DNA of 64,000 nucleotides from Chitinophagaceae bacterium (GCA_013140985.1 JABFRU010000005.1:56709-120708), one strand, 5' to 3'. Shown: positions 1 through 8,897, counted from the stretch's first letter. Numbers and translations are program-made. Notes: a model not told the origin generated them from the sequence alone.

Positions 1-207
1 TCTAAGCTCCTGTTTGTTAATGGAATGGTTTCACAAAGCCTAACTGACTAATGCCCGGCAATATTTTTGTGGCCGACTTTTAACAAACGAAGTATCCACA
101 GCTATCAGTAATAGCTATTGTATAATGAGTATTAAAAAAATATTTTGAATTATAGTGGGTTACTTATTCCCCAAAAAATCTGTATAACTTTCCTCTAAAT
201 TACTTGT

Positions 208-378
208 ATGAACTGGCCCATAATCATCATTATCGGAGTGGTTGTTCTTGCATTACTACTATTTATCAATGTCCGTAATCAAAAGGATAAAAAAGACCTG
301 GCGGATAAATTGAAAAATGATTACCGCAAAACAAAAGATGAAGAGGGTGATGCGCCAACTGAAGAAACACCTGGTTAA
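208..378 (+). CDS. Small single-span membrane protein, hypothetical
   Basis: This ATG-to-TAA reading frame encodes 56 residues. Residues 4-21 form one hydrophobic segment (PIIIIIGVVVLALLLFIN), followed by a highly charged Lys/Asp/Glu tail, so I expect an N-terminal anchor with a short soluble tail. The composition is typical of small conserved membrane proteins in Bacteroidota, but I recognise no named family. The hydrophobic-then-charged pattern is unlikely in random sequence. The function is unknown. Confidence 0.6.
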   Translation: MNWPIIIIIGVVVLALLLFINVRNQKDKKDLADKLKNDYRKTKDEEGDAPTEETPG

Positions 379-381
379 ATC

Positions 382-412
382 CAGGGAGATCCTCATTTTA
401 ACAGGATACCCT
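382..412 (+). other. Stem-loop after the small membrane protein
   Basis: CAGGG-AG-ATCCT pairs with AGGAT-A-CCCTG across a short loop directly after the stop at 378. It is followed by an A-rich run, not a T-tract, so it may be a processing or weak termination structure. Confidence 0.35.
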
Positions 413-570
413 GTAAAAAAACTTATCCCCGGTCATACAAACTTCATACACCATGCCGGCAAGAGATCTGTCAACCATCAATCTTACTATCCACCAGTAA
501 TTAAAGAGAATAAATTTTCCCTCAACTGTTCGGCCCGACTTTTGTGTTTTGTTATATAAATACTTTTTAT

Positions 571-777
571 ATGACAGATACAAAAAACAAAAAGGGCAAA
601 TCAACTATTGATAAAAAAGGGGTGAAACCCGATCCCGAAACATTGCACACTACAGACCCACAGGAACATATGGAAGGGCCTATTTCTTCTGCAGTGCAAG
701 GCGTGAAAAAAGAAGTAGAGAAAGATGACAAAGAATCCAAAGAAGAAGCGGACAAAAGGAAAGAAGAGAATATGTAA
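571..777 (+). CDS. Small, highly charged hypothetical protein
   Basis: 68 residues from the ATG at 571. An upstream in-frame start at 544 would add nine residues unlike the rest and is not preferred. The protein is almost entirely hydrophilic: Lys/Asp/Glu-rich ends with a middle PDPETLHTTDPQEHMEGP segment, and it has no Cys, membrane span or signal. It is probably a disordered cytoplasmic protein. A strong terminator hairpin begins just after the stop, which supports it being a real transcription unit. No function is recognised. Confidence 0.6.
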   Translation: MTDTKNKKGKSTIDKKGVKPDPETLHTTDPQEHMEGPISSAVQGVKKEVEKDDKESKEEADKRKEENM

Positions 778-782
778 ATTTT

Positions 783-812
783 AAAAGCGCTGATCTCATT
801 TCAGCTCTTTTT
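783..812. terminator. Rho-independent terminator between convergent genes
   Basis: AAAAG-C-GCTGA and TCAGC-T-CTTTT pair across a 7-nt loop and lead into a T-rich run. The hairpin follows the small gene ending at 777 and overlaps the stop codon of the convergent GHL10 gene, so it may work in both directions. Confidence 0.7.
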
Positions 813-2316
813 CTTTTTTCTCACTTTCATTTCCCATTCTGTCTACTGCCGTTACAATGATCTTTGTCAGTTGTTGTTTAGAAGAACCCGATCCTATCGT
901 TGGATCTAATGCTATCCAGCGTTGGTTGTGATCAAGAATCCGGTAAGTCCACCGGTTACCATAGAGAGAATAAACTACCCAGCTGAAAACATCTTTTTCA
1001 TCCGGGTGTGTCCAGCTTATTCTCCAGGTATCCTGCTGCACACCGGCTGTAACTATAGGGGCCGGTGGCGCTTTATTATCCAACCATGGACTGGGCGGCA
1101 CCAATGCTTGTTTTCTATAAACACTTTTTATTAATGTATCCGCTAACCTTGTATTTCTTACTACGGATGAAATGCTCCAGTGTATCACACCCTTGCTTTG
1201 CGGCTGCATTCCCCGGTCAATCATTATCTGGTTGATGGTCTCATCAATATTCCTGTCAATAGTATCCCTGTTCACACTGATGCCCGGCCAGAGATGACGG
1301 TTCATTTTATTTTCGCCGGCCCACCAACCCAATAGTACCGGAAAGCTTTGTGCATAGCGGTTCACCGGCCAGTATAATTGCGGAGCAAAATAATCTATCC
1401 ATCCTTTATTCAGCCACAATCTTGCATCAGCATATAATTGATTGTGCTGGTCAAATCCTTCAATGGACTCAGGATAACCCGGTCGCCAGATACCAAAAGG
1501 ACTCAACCCAAATTTCACCCATGGCTTTTCTGCTTTGATATTTTTATATAACCGTTCTACTAATTGATTCACCGCATCACGCCGCCAATCGGCACGGGAC
1601 AATTTGCCGCCATCCTTTTGATAAGCATTCCAACTGGTTGAGTCCGGAAAATCGGCCGTTCCATTATAAGAAGGATAAGGATAAAAATAATCATCCATGT
1701 GGATGCCATCAATATCATAACGCTTCACAAGATCCACCACCACATCATTGGTAATATCCTGTACTGCTTTCTGTGCAGGATCCATCCACCAATAACCCTC
1801 TTTTAAAAACATCACCAGCTCCGGGTGCTTTTTTACAATGGACTGATCGCTGATCTCTTTTCCATCTTTATGATGTGCCCGGTAGGGATTCAGCCATACA
1901 TGCAATTCAATGCCACGGTCATGGGCTTCTTTCACCCAAAACTCCAATGGATCATAATAAGGATCGGGTGCTTTTCCCTGTGTGCCGGTCAAATAGTATG
2001 ACCAGGGTTCAATATCGCTTTTATATAAAGCATCTGCCTGCGGCCTCACTTGTAAAATGGCAGCATTGAAATGATGTGATTGCAAAAAGTCCAAAAGGTC
2101 AATTGCTTCTTTCTTTTGTACATCAGTTGATAAGCCCGGTTTGCTGGGCCAGTTGATATTGGCCACTGTAGCGATCCATGCCGCCCTGAATTCCTGCTGC
2201 ACTTGTGGTAATGCTGAAGCGGGGTTAGCCGCAGAAACTTGCCTGGGCGCTGTGCAGGAATAAAAGAACGATATGCTGCAAAGAGACGCTATCGCTATTA
2301 TTGATTTTGGATACAT
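796..2316 (-). CDS. GHL10-family (glycosyl hydrolase-like 10) lipoprotein
   Basis: The 506-residue protein starts with a lipoprotein-type signal ending in FFYSC at about residue 21, so it is probably anchored in an envelope membrane. The body matches the family once called DUF187: EFRAAWIATVANINWPS near the start, LQVRPQADALY, a YLTGTQGKAPDPYYDPLEFW block, HVWLNPYRAH, and DIDGIHMDDYFYPYP, which carries likely acidic catalytic residues of the TIM barrel. A fibronectin-type III-like segment follows at about 410-500. The family is thought to act on glycans, possibly peptidoglycan; the substrate here is inferred only. A secreted paralogue lies at 62235-63776. The gene converges on the small gene at 571. 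Confidence 0.88.
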   Translation of the reverse strand: MYPKSIIAIASLCSISFFYSCTAPRQVSAANPASALPQVQQEFRAAWIATVANINWPSKPGLSTDVQKKEAIDLLDFLQSHHFNAAILQVRPQADALYKSDIEPWSYYLTGTQGKAPDPYYDPLEFWVKEAHDRGIELHVWLNPYRAHHKDGKEISDQSIVKKHPELVMFLKEGYWWMDPAQKAVQDITNDVVVDLVKRYDIDGIHMDDYFYPYPSYNGTADFPDSTSWNAYQKDGGKLSRADWRRDAVNQLVERLYKNIKAEKPWVKFGLSPFGIWRPGYPESIEGFDQHNQLYADARLWLNKGWIDYFAPQLYWPVNRYAQSFPVLLGWWAGENKMNRHLWPGISVNRDTIDRNIDETINQIMIDRGMQPQSKGVIHWSISSVVRNTRLADTLIKSVYRKQALVPPSPWLDNKAPPAPIVTAGVQQDTWRISWTHPDEKDVFSWVVYSLYGNRWTYRILDHNQRWIALDPTIGSGSSKQQLTKIIVTAVDRMGNESEKKEKELK

Positions 2317-2389
2317 GCTGCTAATTTTAAAAAGACATACTTAAAGATAGAGAACCCTGTTCTTTTCTCTTTTCATTTATTTTTGCCGG

Positions 2390-3223
2390 ATGGGGATCAG
2401 AATCTGTTCGCTGAATTCGGGGAGTAATGCTAATTGTTATTATATAGGCAACAGCCAGGAAGCTGTGCTGATAGATGCAGGACTAAGTTGCCGTGAAACC
2501 GAAAGGCGGATGAAACTATCTGGTCTTTCGATGGATATGGTCAAAGCTCTTTTCATCTCTCATGAACATAAAGATCATATTATTGGCATGGCGGGCATTG
2601 CAAAAAAATACAAGCTGCCGGTGTATGTTACCAATGATACATTCCGGCATAGTAATATGCCCGTTGATCCTGCATTGATCCGTTCATTCAAACATGCAAA
2701 GACAATTACTATCGGGCAACTTACCATTACCCCTTTCAGTAAAAGTCATGATGCGGCCGATCCGCATAGTTTTATCGTATCGGGCTATGGCATCAATACC
2801 GGGGTCATCACTGATATTGGCTATGCCTGCAAAAGGGTGATCAAATATTTCGGACAGTGTCATGCCGTTTTTTTGGAATCCAATTATTGTGATGATATGC
2901 TGACCAATGGCAGTTATCCTTATCATTTAAAAAAACGCATCAGTGGTGATGAAGGCCATTTATCCAATGCACAGGCATTGGAACTGTTTTTGAATTACCG
3001 TTCACCTGATCTGCGGCTATTGATCCTTTCACACTTGCCAAAGAATAATAATAAACCCGAACTGGCAGAAAAACTATTTACCCCGCATACCGGCAAAACA
3101 AAACTGTTCATCGCCAGCCGCTATGAAGCCAGCCCTGTCTTTACTATTGAAGGCAATGGTGTTGCTGCAATAAAGAAAAATGTAAAGAAGATAAAGGACG
3201 AAAGGCAGTTGTCCTTGTTTTAG
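2390..3223 (+). CDS. MBL-fold metallo-hydrolase (YycJ/WalJ-like)
   Basis: 277 residues, no signal peptide, so probably cytoplasmic. The metallo-beta-lactamase signature HEHKDH is at residues 58-63. It follows an N-terminal strand SLNSGSNANCYYIG and the acidic VLIDAGLS, with GDEGHLSN and LILSHL further on; these supply the usual two-metal ligands. This arrangement fits the YycJ/WalJ/PhnP-like branch, whose members include DNA exonucleases and phosphodiesterases. The exact substrate cannot be told from sequence. The start at 2390 lies right after a perfect TATTTTTG (2378-2385), a possible -7 element, which would imply a very short leader. Confidence 0.85.
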   Translation: MGIRICSLNSGSNANCYYIGNSQEAVLIDAGLSCRETERRMKLSGLSMDMVKALFISHEHKDHIIGMAGIAKKYKLPVYVTNDTFRHSNMPVDPALIRSFKHAKTITIGQLTITPFSKSHDAADPHSFIVSGYGINTGVITDIGYACKRVIKYFGQCHAVFLESNYCDDMLTNGSYPYHLKKRISGDEGHLSNAQALELFLNYRSPDLRLLILSHLPKNNNKPELAEKLFTPHTGKTKLFIASRYEASPVFTIEGNGVAAIKKNVKKIKDERQLSLF

Positions 3224-3264
3224 CCTCCCCGAACTTCGTTCCTTCCCTTCGCTTTACCCGGGAA

Positions 3265-3396
3265 CCTCCGAAGGAGGGGCTTTAGATTCCGATAGTTTGA
3301 AAACACTCTATTATCCGAATAGCATTTACGAACAGGATAAATTTCCCTGCGCATCTTTTTCGCATCAATAAGGCCTCCCTGCCCTCCGAAGGAGGG
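3265..3396. repeat. Two copies of a GC-rich palindromic repeat
   Basis: CCTCCGAAGGAGG at 3265-3277 and CCCTCCGAAGGAGGG at 3382-3396 are perfect palindromes, each followed by an AGATTCCGAT-type flank. Related palindromes lie inside pxpB (59223) and pxpA (58090) and near 63769. No gene is visible in the 310 bases from 3224 to 3533 that hold these copies. Confidence 0.75.
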
Positions 3397-3475
3397 TTCC
3401 CAGATTCCGATGTTTGAAGATCTTTTTATTATTCATAAAGGGTATACAAAGAGGATAACTTTCCCATCGAATTGC

Positions 3476-3516
3476 CTTGACTTTTTTGTTACTTTTTTTG
3501 TCAAGAAAAAAAGTAA
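3476..3516 (+). promoter_or_regulatory. Mutually exclusive stem-loops upstream of the methyltransferase-like gene
   Basis: TTACTTTTTTT (3489-3499) pairs perfectly with AAAAAAAGTAA (3506-3516) around a GTCAAG loop. The same GTCAAG can instead pair with CTTGAC at 3476-3481. The two folds exclude each other and end 17 bases before the ATG at 3534. This could be an attenuator-like switch or just a dispersed repeat. Confidence 0.4.
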
Positions 3517-3533
3517 AGAGATATTCGTACCGC

Positions 3534-4523
3534 ATGAATACTCAAGACAATCGTCATCAATTAAAAAAGATCACCGAAACATTATTATCCCCGGAGGTCA
3601 ATTACAACGATATCCGCATGGCCGTTCATGCATTAAAAGATCTTTTTTGCACCGCAGTTGGTTTTGATGAAACAGAAACAGCAAAACAGGGACATATTCA
3701 AACTTCAGGCGGGCAGGCCATCAGCACCTATACCGCTGCGCTTTGCATCACTGATATGATGCGGACAAGAAAATTCCTCCTCGGAATAAAAGAAGCAGTG
3801 GAAGAACGATTACAAACAGATCCCGGTAAACCCATTATCATATTATATGCAGGCGCTGGCCCCTTCGCCACTTTGCTTACTCCATTGACAACTGTTTTTG
3901 CACCGGATCAATTGCAAATGGTATTGCTGGAGATCAACCCGGTCAGTATTGCATATTTACAAAAAACGATTCAGCAGTTCGGGTTGGAAAAACATATCAT
4001 TGGTATAGAGCAGGCCGATGCGGTTCATTATACAATACCCGCCAACTACCAGCCGGATATCCTTTTATCGGAGACCATGAAACCTGCCTTGCAAAAAGAA
4101 CCGCAGGTAAGTATTGTTGCCAACCTGCTGCCGCAATGCAAACCTGACACGATGCTCATTCCTTCCACTATAATTGTAGAAGCCTGCCTGGTTGGTAATC
4201 TTGCATCCGATCCTCTTGCAATAATGCCCCTGCAAACATTGCTGGAACTGGACAAGAATACAGCTATGCAAATAAATACCAACCCTGTTATTTCAACCGG
4301 CATCACTATTACTATTCCCGAAAAACCGGAACCGCTTTACAAAAGAATAGTATTGACAACGACAGTTAATGTATTTGGCGATCATCATATCGGGCTGCAG
4401 GAATCAGGCATTACCCTTACAAGTACAATGCTGGATATTGCCGGCATAAAAAAATATCCTGCCCGTTTATTGTTTCGGTATATCATGAACGAGGAGCCGG
4501 GATTTGTGGCAGAGATAGTATAA
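3534..4523 (+). CDS. SAM-dependent methyltransferase-like protein
   Basis: 329 residues from the ATG at 3534. Upstream in-frame starts run through an A/T-rich hairpin repeat and are not credible. A Rossmann-type motif I, IIILYAGAGPFATLL, is at about residues 100-114, followed by an acidic strand end LLEINPVSIAY, and then a QADAVHY and PDILLSETM pattern like motifs II and III of class I methyltransferases of the protein-arginine type. The C-terminal half is beta-rich. The substrate is unknown, and I cannot name a family beyond the class I fold. It lies between repeats upstream and a small secreted protein downstream. Confidence 0.6.
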   Translation: MNTQDNRHQLKKITETLLSPEVNYNDIRMAVHALKDLFCTAVGFDETETAKQGHIQTSGGQAISTYTAALCITDMMRTRKFLLGIKEAVEERLQTDPGKPIIILYAGAGPFATLLTPLTTVFAPDQLQMVLLEINPVSIAYLQKTIQQFGLEKHIIGIEQADAVHYTIPANYQPDILLSETMKPALQKEPQVSIVANLLPQCKPDTMLIPSTIIVEACLVGNLASDPLAIMPLQTLLELDKNTAMQINTNPVISTGITITIPEKPEPLYKRIVLTTTVNVFGDHHIGLQESGITLTSTMLDIAGIKKYPARLLFRYIMNEEPGFVAEIV

Positions 4524-4557
4524 CTTATCTCCACTATCTTTATGCAAAGGTTAAGGC

Positions 4558-4908
4558 ATGAAAAAATTTACACTCGCAGTGATCACTGCATTCTTGTGCA
4601 TTACCGCACAGGCACAAAAAGAGATCAGGATAGAAGATATAACTTCTCATGTTGGCGATTCGGTAACGGTCTGCGCCAAAGTATATGGCGGCATTTATCT
4701 TGACAGAAGCAATCTCACTTTATTAAATGTTGGTGGCGCTTATCCGAATGCCCCGCTTACGCTTGTAATAAGACAAAGAGAAAAGTTCAAAGAGGCCCCG
4801 GAAACTTTTTACAAAGACAAGGAGGTTTGTATTACAGGAAAAATTGTTCTTTATAAAGAGAAGCCGCAAATAGAATTATACGAAGAGAGGCAGATCGCAG
4901 TGAAGTAG
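4558..4908 (+). CDS. Small secreted protein, probable OB-fold
   Basis: 116 residues with a clear signal peptide (MKKFTLAVITAFLCITAQAQ), so the mature protein should be periplasmic or secreted. The mature part, with EDITSHVGDSVTVCAKVYGG, LTLLNVGGAYPNAPLTLVI and KEVCITGKIVLYKEKPQIEL, has the five-strand pattern of small OB-fold proteins found in Bacteroidota. The two Cys, at VCAKV and EVCITG, could form a disulfide. Binding partner and function are unknown. It lies 34 bases after the methyltransferase-like gene and converges on the Fic gene. Confidence 0.65.
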   Translation: MKKFTLAVITAFLCITAQAQKEIRIEDITSHVGDSVTVCAKVYGGIYLDRSNLTLLNVGGAYPNAPLTLVIRQREKFKEAPETFYKDKEVCITGKIVLYKEKPQIELYEERQIAVK

Positions 4909-4913
4909 CAATT

Positions 4914-5687
4914 TTATTCGTTGATAGCCTCAGGCAACATTTGAAAAAAACTGTCCGCTCTTGAATGGTCCATTTTTTCATAAAACATTCCCACCCGGTT
5001 CAGGTTTTTATAATACTCATTCACATGCAGGTAATAATATTTCTCTGATTTAATATACCATGCTTTCTCACCAAGATGCGATGCAAGAAACCATTTTTCC
5101 AGCAAGCGGCCTGCCCTGCCATTTCCATCATTAAAAGGATGAATAGAAACAAAAGCAAGATGAATAAAGGAAGCATAATAAAAAACCTCTTCTGCGCTCA
5201 GCTTTGACCGGAGTTGGTATTCAATATCGTTCCATAATTTGCTCATTTCTTCTTCAACCATTCCGGACGGGGCTGCTTCAAATTGTATCCTCCCTGTTTT
5301 ATGTTCCATCACCAGCATTTCGTTTTTCCTGTAAACACCTCTATCTTTTGCCGGAAGCAGGTGTTGTGAAAGAAGAATATGGCTTCGCAGAAAATTGTTG
5401 ACGGTCAGCTTGTTTTCCCTTGCAAACTGATAGGCTTGATACAGGTCATTAGGTTTTTGTACCAGTTCCGGCAGATATTCAATGTCCTGCATCTTATGCT
5501 TTACATAGCTGTCAATTTCCATTTGTTCTCCTTCCAGCCGGGAAGAAGACATGACTGCTACTGAAGTATAAAAAGTAAAACTTTGTGGAGTAAGCTCAAT
5601 TTTATCCATTTGCTCTACTCCTTTCTCAATATCAACAGACAAGTTTGCACGGTAAGAATTCAAATATTTATCCGTCAGTATTTTCAC
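4914..5687 (-). CDS. Fic-domain protein, self-inhibited (class II)
   Basis: 257 residues. The Fic catalytic motif HPFNDGNGRAGR is at about residues 182-193: the His is the general base and the Gly/Asn/Arg residues bind ATP phosphate. An N-terminal SSRLEGE at about 47-53 fits the inhibitory [S/T]xxxE[G/N] helix, whose Glu blocks ATP binding, so no separate antitoxin is expected, and none is seen. Fic proteins usually transfer AMP to a hydroxyl side chain on a target protein. The target is unknown. A second, longer Fic gene lies at 7580-8689. It converges on the OB-fold gene with only five bases between stops. Confidence 0.9.
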   Translation of the reverse strand: MKILTDKYLNSYRANLSVDIEKGVEQMDKIELTPQSFTFYTSVAVMSSSRLEGEQMEIDSYVKHKMQDIEYLPELVQKPNDLYQAYQFARENKLTVNNFLRSHILLSQHLLPAKDRGVYRKNEMLVMEHKTGRIQFEAAPSGMVEEEMSKLWNDIEYQLRSKLSAEEVFYYASFIHLAFVSIHPFNDGNGRAGRLLEKWFLASHLGEKAWYIKSEKYYYLHVNEYYKNLNRVGMFYEKMDHSRADSFFQMLPEAINE

Positions 5688-5748
5688 CCGGCTAAGTTAA
5701 TTATAATACAGAAGGGAACCTGCAAACAACAATGATCAGAGCTGGCTA

Positions 5749-6088
5749 CTAATACATCAGCGGTTTCTTTGCATTATTGCGCCAGCCCGCCTGGCTCTCA
5801 TACTCCACAAAGAATATAGTAAGGTCAGCCTGGCTTTCGTAGTCCACAAAAAAATATTTTCTTTTTGGCCTGGCTGCTGTACCCGGTAAAGAACCATTTG
5901 CCATCGTTCTCTCCTGCCTGGCTTTCATATTTTACTTTATATACTTTAAGATCTGCCTGGCTCTCGTATTTTACCACAAACACTTTTACATCTGCCTGGC
6001 TGCTGTAATCAACAGAGAATACTTTTTGAGCAGGGACAACGGATGATATTATTATCCCGGACAATAAAAAAACTAATGATCTTTTCAT
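5749..6088 (-). pseudogene. DUF6150 (Septknot-like) repeat protein with a homopolymer frameshift
   Basis: The open frame from 6088 encodes a signal peptide (MKRSLVFLLSGIIISSVVPAQ) and four units of the form Y-[SE]-SQA, then changes frame and stops at 5825. At 5848-5854 there is a run of seven A (T on the coding strand). With six, the frame continues through two more units, VDYESQADLTIFF and VEYESQAGWRNN, to a stop at 5749, giving 112 residues. The six-unit YxSQA pattern is what I recall for DUF6150. The break may be a sequencing error, slippage or real inactivation; the intact unit spacing after it suggests it is recent. Confidence 0.75.
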
Positions 6089-6219
6089 GTTAATACTGTT
6101 TAGTCATTATTAAGATACAATATATTGATCGCTGAACATAGCATCCCTGTTAAATATCCTTAAACGTTAGCAACTAAGTGGACATGCTTTATCACTTCAT
6201 CCATTAGTAATCAGGGCCA

Positions 6220-7101
6220 TCAATTGTCAAATGAAATATCCCGTACAGGATGTATTTCCCAGGCAGATTCTCCTTCCACTTCCCTGCATTTGGCCGGCTT
6301 GGTAGCATGATGCGAATCATAAAATAGAGATCCGCGGATACTTATACGGGTATTGCTTTGCAAATAACCTCTCCGGCCACATACCGGTACATCGCCCAGG
6401 TGATCGAGTGCTTTTCTCCTGACTTCCCGCATCTGATCTTTCAGTTCTGATGAACCATCGGTTGGAATGCCTGATATCTCGGCATTAAATACTCTTGTTA
6501 CACCTTCTATATAAGAGGGTGTGCTACCGATGAGTAAATGAAGATCATTATCAGCTTCCACCGTAATGGTATAGAGATACGCTTTTTTAATGATCACATT
6601 CCTGTTTTCTTGTTCTACCCGGCTATCGAGATGGCCGATCCGGAGGTTATTCATGAACTCCCTCGACTTTAAGCTGCGAAAGAGGGCCGGTATAGTTGGA
6701 AAAGTCTCGTAGCGTTTCATAGAAAAATTGGTCTTGGGAGTTTTTCTTACACTTCCTTTAAAAGGATCGTTAGGGCCTGCCCTGGTAGCCAGGTCTGCAG
6801 TCATCACCATTGCATGTACCAGAACAGAATCCGAAACTGCTGACGGATCTAAGAGTACTACTTGCTCTTCGGGCAACCGGGGATCATCTTGCTTTCGCAG
6901 TATTATCTTTTTGCCTGAGGGAGTGATGTAGTAAGCAAGCTCTTTTTCCGGTGGCGCATCGAGTGAATAAACCCTTGCTGTACTATCCCGGAATAATTCT
7001 TTTGACCTGGCATTACTTACTCTCCTGTTTCCACTGCATGCATACAATATGCACAGGAGAAGCGGGACAACAAACAGTATGGCTTGACGGCGAAAATTCA
7101 T
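6220..7101 (-). CDS. Lipoprotein of unknown function
   Basis: 293 residues with a lipoprotein-type signal ending in LCILYAC at about residue 22, so likely membrane-anchored in the envelope. The middle is mixed alpha/beta with no motif I recognise. The C-terminal stretch has a Cys pair around VCGRRG and AKCREV and ends in AWEIHPVRDISFD, preceded by SIRGSLFYDSHH. That WEIHP ending recurs in secreted proteins with OB-fold-like domains, but I cannot assign a function. The upstream 118 bases hold no other gene. Not obviously in an operon with the DUF2784 gene upstream, whose coding region ends 78 bases away. Confidence 0.7.
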   Translation of the reverse strand: MNFRRQAILFVVPLLLCILYACSGNRRVSNARSKELFRDSTARVYSLDAPPEKELAYYITPSGKKIILRKQDDPRLPEEQVVLLDPSAVSDSVLVHAMVMTADLATRAGPNDPFKGSVRKTPKTNFSMKRYETFPTIPALFRSLKSREFMNNLRIGHLDSRVEQENRNVIIKKAYLYTITVEADNDLHLLIGSTPSYIEGVTRVFNAEISGIPTDGSSELKDQMREVRRKALDHLGDVPVCGRRGYLQSNTRISIRGSLFYDSHHATKPAKCREVEGESAWEIHPVRDISFDN

Positions 7102-7179
7102 AGCAGGTAGATTTAATGATGGTTTAAAAAGAGATATACTTTCAAGATACTTAAAAAATAATGACCGGGCAATCAGCTT

Positions 7180-7563
7180 TTATATTCCCGGCTTTCTTTT
7201 TTGCCGGTCTTTTATATTGAGCCAGATGCTCAGTATAAAACAGATTCCGAAGATGATCAGCGTTGCGTTCTCTACCAACTGCGGATCGAAATTGATACCT
7301 GTGAGTTTCAATAATAAGAAATGGATATAGGAATCCGACCTGTCATGATAGCCCAATGCCTCTCTTGCCTGCCAGTGCCAGTCGGTGCAAACACAATAGC
7401 CCCAGCCATACCAAATGCCGAGTATGAACCATGAAGCAGCCGTGAGCAGCATAGTGATCAGATGCCATTTTCTTGTTTTATGAAAAGCCCAGCCACTGAT
7501 ATTAAATAATGTGAAGGCTGTATGAAAGATGAAGAAAAAGATATTGAGGAAGGGGGGCCACAT
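7180..7563 (-). CDS. DUF2784-family membrane protein
   Basis: 127 residues, mostly hydrophobic, with about four membrane spans. The block WYGWGYCVCTDWHWQAREALG at about residues 51-71 is the family's conserved Cys/Trp-rich loop (CxCTDWHW). Such a pattern could bind a metal or haem, but no role is established that I know of. The start MWPPFLNIFF is well supported, because the same start and upstream sequence recur as decayed fragments at 8846-8897 and 10242-10296. It lies 16 bases downstream of the Fic gene's stop on the same strand and may be co-transcribed with it. Confidence 0.8.
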   Translation of the reverse strand: MWPPFLNIFFFIFHTAFTLFNISGWAFHKTRKWHLITMLLTAASWFILGIWYGWGYCVCTDWHWQAREALGYHDRSDSYIHFLLLKLTGINFDPQLVENATLIIFGICFILSIWLNIKDRQKRKPGI

Positions 7564-7579
7564 GGTACGGGCATTTATA

Positions 7580-8689
7580 TTAGTTCCCTGATAGTAATTG
7601 AAAAAGAGATTCGTTCAGATAAAAATTATCCCGTCCGACTCTTTGTTTTTTAACCAGCCCTTTCTCAATCAAAGCCTCCAGGTACCGGGTGGCAGTACGA
7701 CCACTCACTTCAAGGTCTCTTTCTAAAAATTCGATTTTTGTATAAGGATATTTAAAAAGATTGTTCAAAAGATCCTGGCTATACAGCTTGGGCAACTCAG
7801 TCCTGATAGTTTGTTTATATTCCTGCATCAGCTTTTTTATATTGCCGATCAATTTTACACTTTCTGTTGCTGTTTGTTCTACACCATCCAGCATGTACAA
7901 TATCCACTCTTCCCATTTCCCTGTTTCCCTTACTTTTTGCAGCAACCTGTAATAATCATTTTTGTGGCGGATGATATACCGGCTCAGGTAAAGTACGGGC
8001 AAATGAAGTAACCCTTTTTGTACGAGATATAAAATACTAATGATCCTGCCTGTACGCCCATTACCATCATAAAACGGATGTATGGTTTCAAACTGGTGAT
8101 GAATAATTGCCATTTTAATAAGAGGGTCTGCATCCATCATCTTATCATCATTGATAAATTGTTCCAGGTTATTCATGAGCCGGGTGATCGTTTTATGATC
8201 CTGCGGAGGCGTATATATAATGGCCCCAGTTTTATCATTCAATAGTTTTGTTCCCGGTAATTTCCGGAACCCGGCATTGTTTTGTTCAATGATTTCATGC
8301 ATTTGCAGGATGAAATTATTGGTGAGCAAGCCATGCTTTTTAACAAGACCGAACCCGGTTCTTAAAGCCTGTGCATATTGATGAACTTCTTTGGCAGCGG
8401 GAGATGCAAATTGAGAGGCAAATAAGTTGCTTTGATATACTTCCGCAAAAGTGCTTATGATATTTTCAATAGCGGAGCTTTCTCTCGCTTCCCTTAGTGC
8501 CAGGGTTTCAAGTAATATATTCTCGTTGGGGATACTTGTAATTATTCCTTTTAATTCGGCCAATGCCCCCCTTGCCGAGGCGGCTTTTCTCAAAACCGGC
8601 TTAGTTTCAACATCTTTCTTCAACGGCAAAATTTCGATAGTTTGTCGCATATCCCACAAACGTAAGACAAAAATCTCGTTTTTTGTCAT
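7580..8689 (-). CDS. Fic-family protein with N-terminal inhibitory motif and C-terminal winged helix
   Basis: 369 residues. Order: a Fic_N-type helical region with inhibitory SSAIEN at about residues 70-75; the Fic core with HPFYDGNGRTGR at about 203-214; a linker; then a C-terminal winged-helix-like domain at about 310-365 (KIEFLERDLEVSGRTATRYLEALIEKGLV). This matches the common two-domain bacterial Fic type, which is predicted to AMPylate a protein target and hold itself inactive. The ATG at 8689 gives a 13-residue lead; a second ATG at 8650 (MRQTIEILPLKK) is an equally good start. Whether the winged helix binds DNA is unproven. Confidence 0.9.
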   Translation of the reverse strand: MTKNEIFVLRLWDMRQTIEILPLKKDVETKPVLRKAASARGALAELKGIITSIPNENILLETLALREARESSAIENIISTFAEVYQSNLFASQFASPAAKEVHQYAQALRTGFGLVKKHGLLTNNFILQMHEIIEQNNAGFRKLPGTKLLNDKTGAIIYTPPQDHKTITRLMNNLEQFINDDKMMDADPLIKMAIIHHQFETIHPFYDGNGRTGRIISILYLVQKGLLHLPVLYLSRYIIRHKNDYYRLLQKVRETGKWEEWILYMLDGVEQTATESVKLIGNIKKLMQEYKQTIRTELPKLYSQDLLNNLFKYPYTKIEFLERDLEVSGRTATRYLEALIEKGLVKKQRVGRDNFYLNESLFQLLSGN

Positions 8690-8845
8690 GTGTTTTTTTA
8701 TAGGACAAAACCAGGGGAGCCTATAAAGGGTTTTACTATTTTAACAGGGATGCGGCGAGTCCCGATAAACTCACTATACAACTAAATACTGCTGGCCGCG
8801 ACATCGCCTGGGAAAATATGAATGAACACCCGGCAGGGAAGAAAG

Positions 8846-8897
8846 GTGAAGGCTGTATGAAAGATGAAGAAAAAGATATTGAGTAAGGGAGCCACAT
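8846..8897 (-). pseudogene. Decayed 5' fragment of a DUF2784 gene
   Basis: The complement reads ATGTGGCTCCCTTACTCAAT, close to the DUF2784 start at 7563, and similarity runs about 50 bases but with a frame change after the first codons. No intact continuation is present. The 309 bases between 8690 and 8998 contain nothing else that I can support. Confidence 0.65.

Noticed and set aside
4914..8689. The two Fic genes as Doc-type toxin-antitoxin pairs
   Set aside because: Neither has a small antitoxin gene beside it, and both carry an N-terminal inhibitory [S/T]xxxE[G/N] motif, so they are self-controlled Fic proteins.
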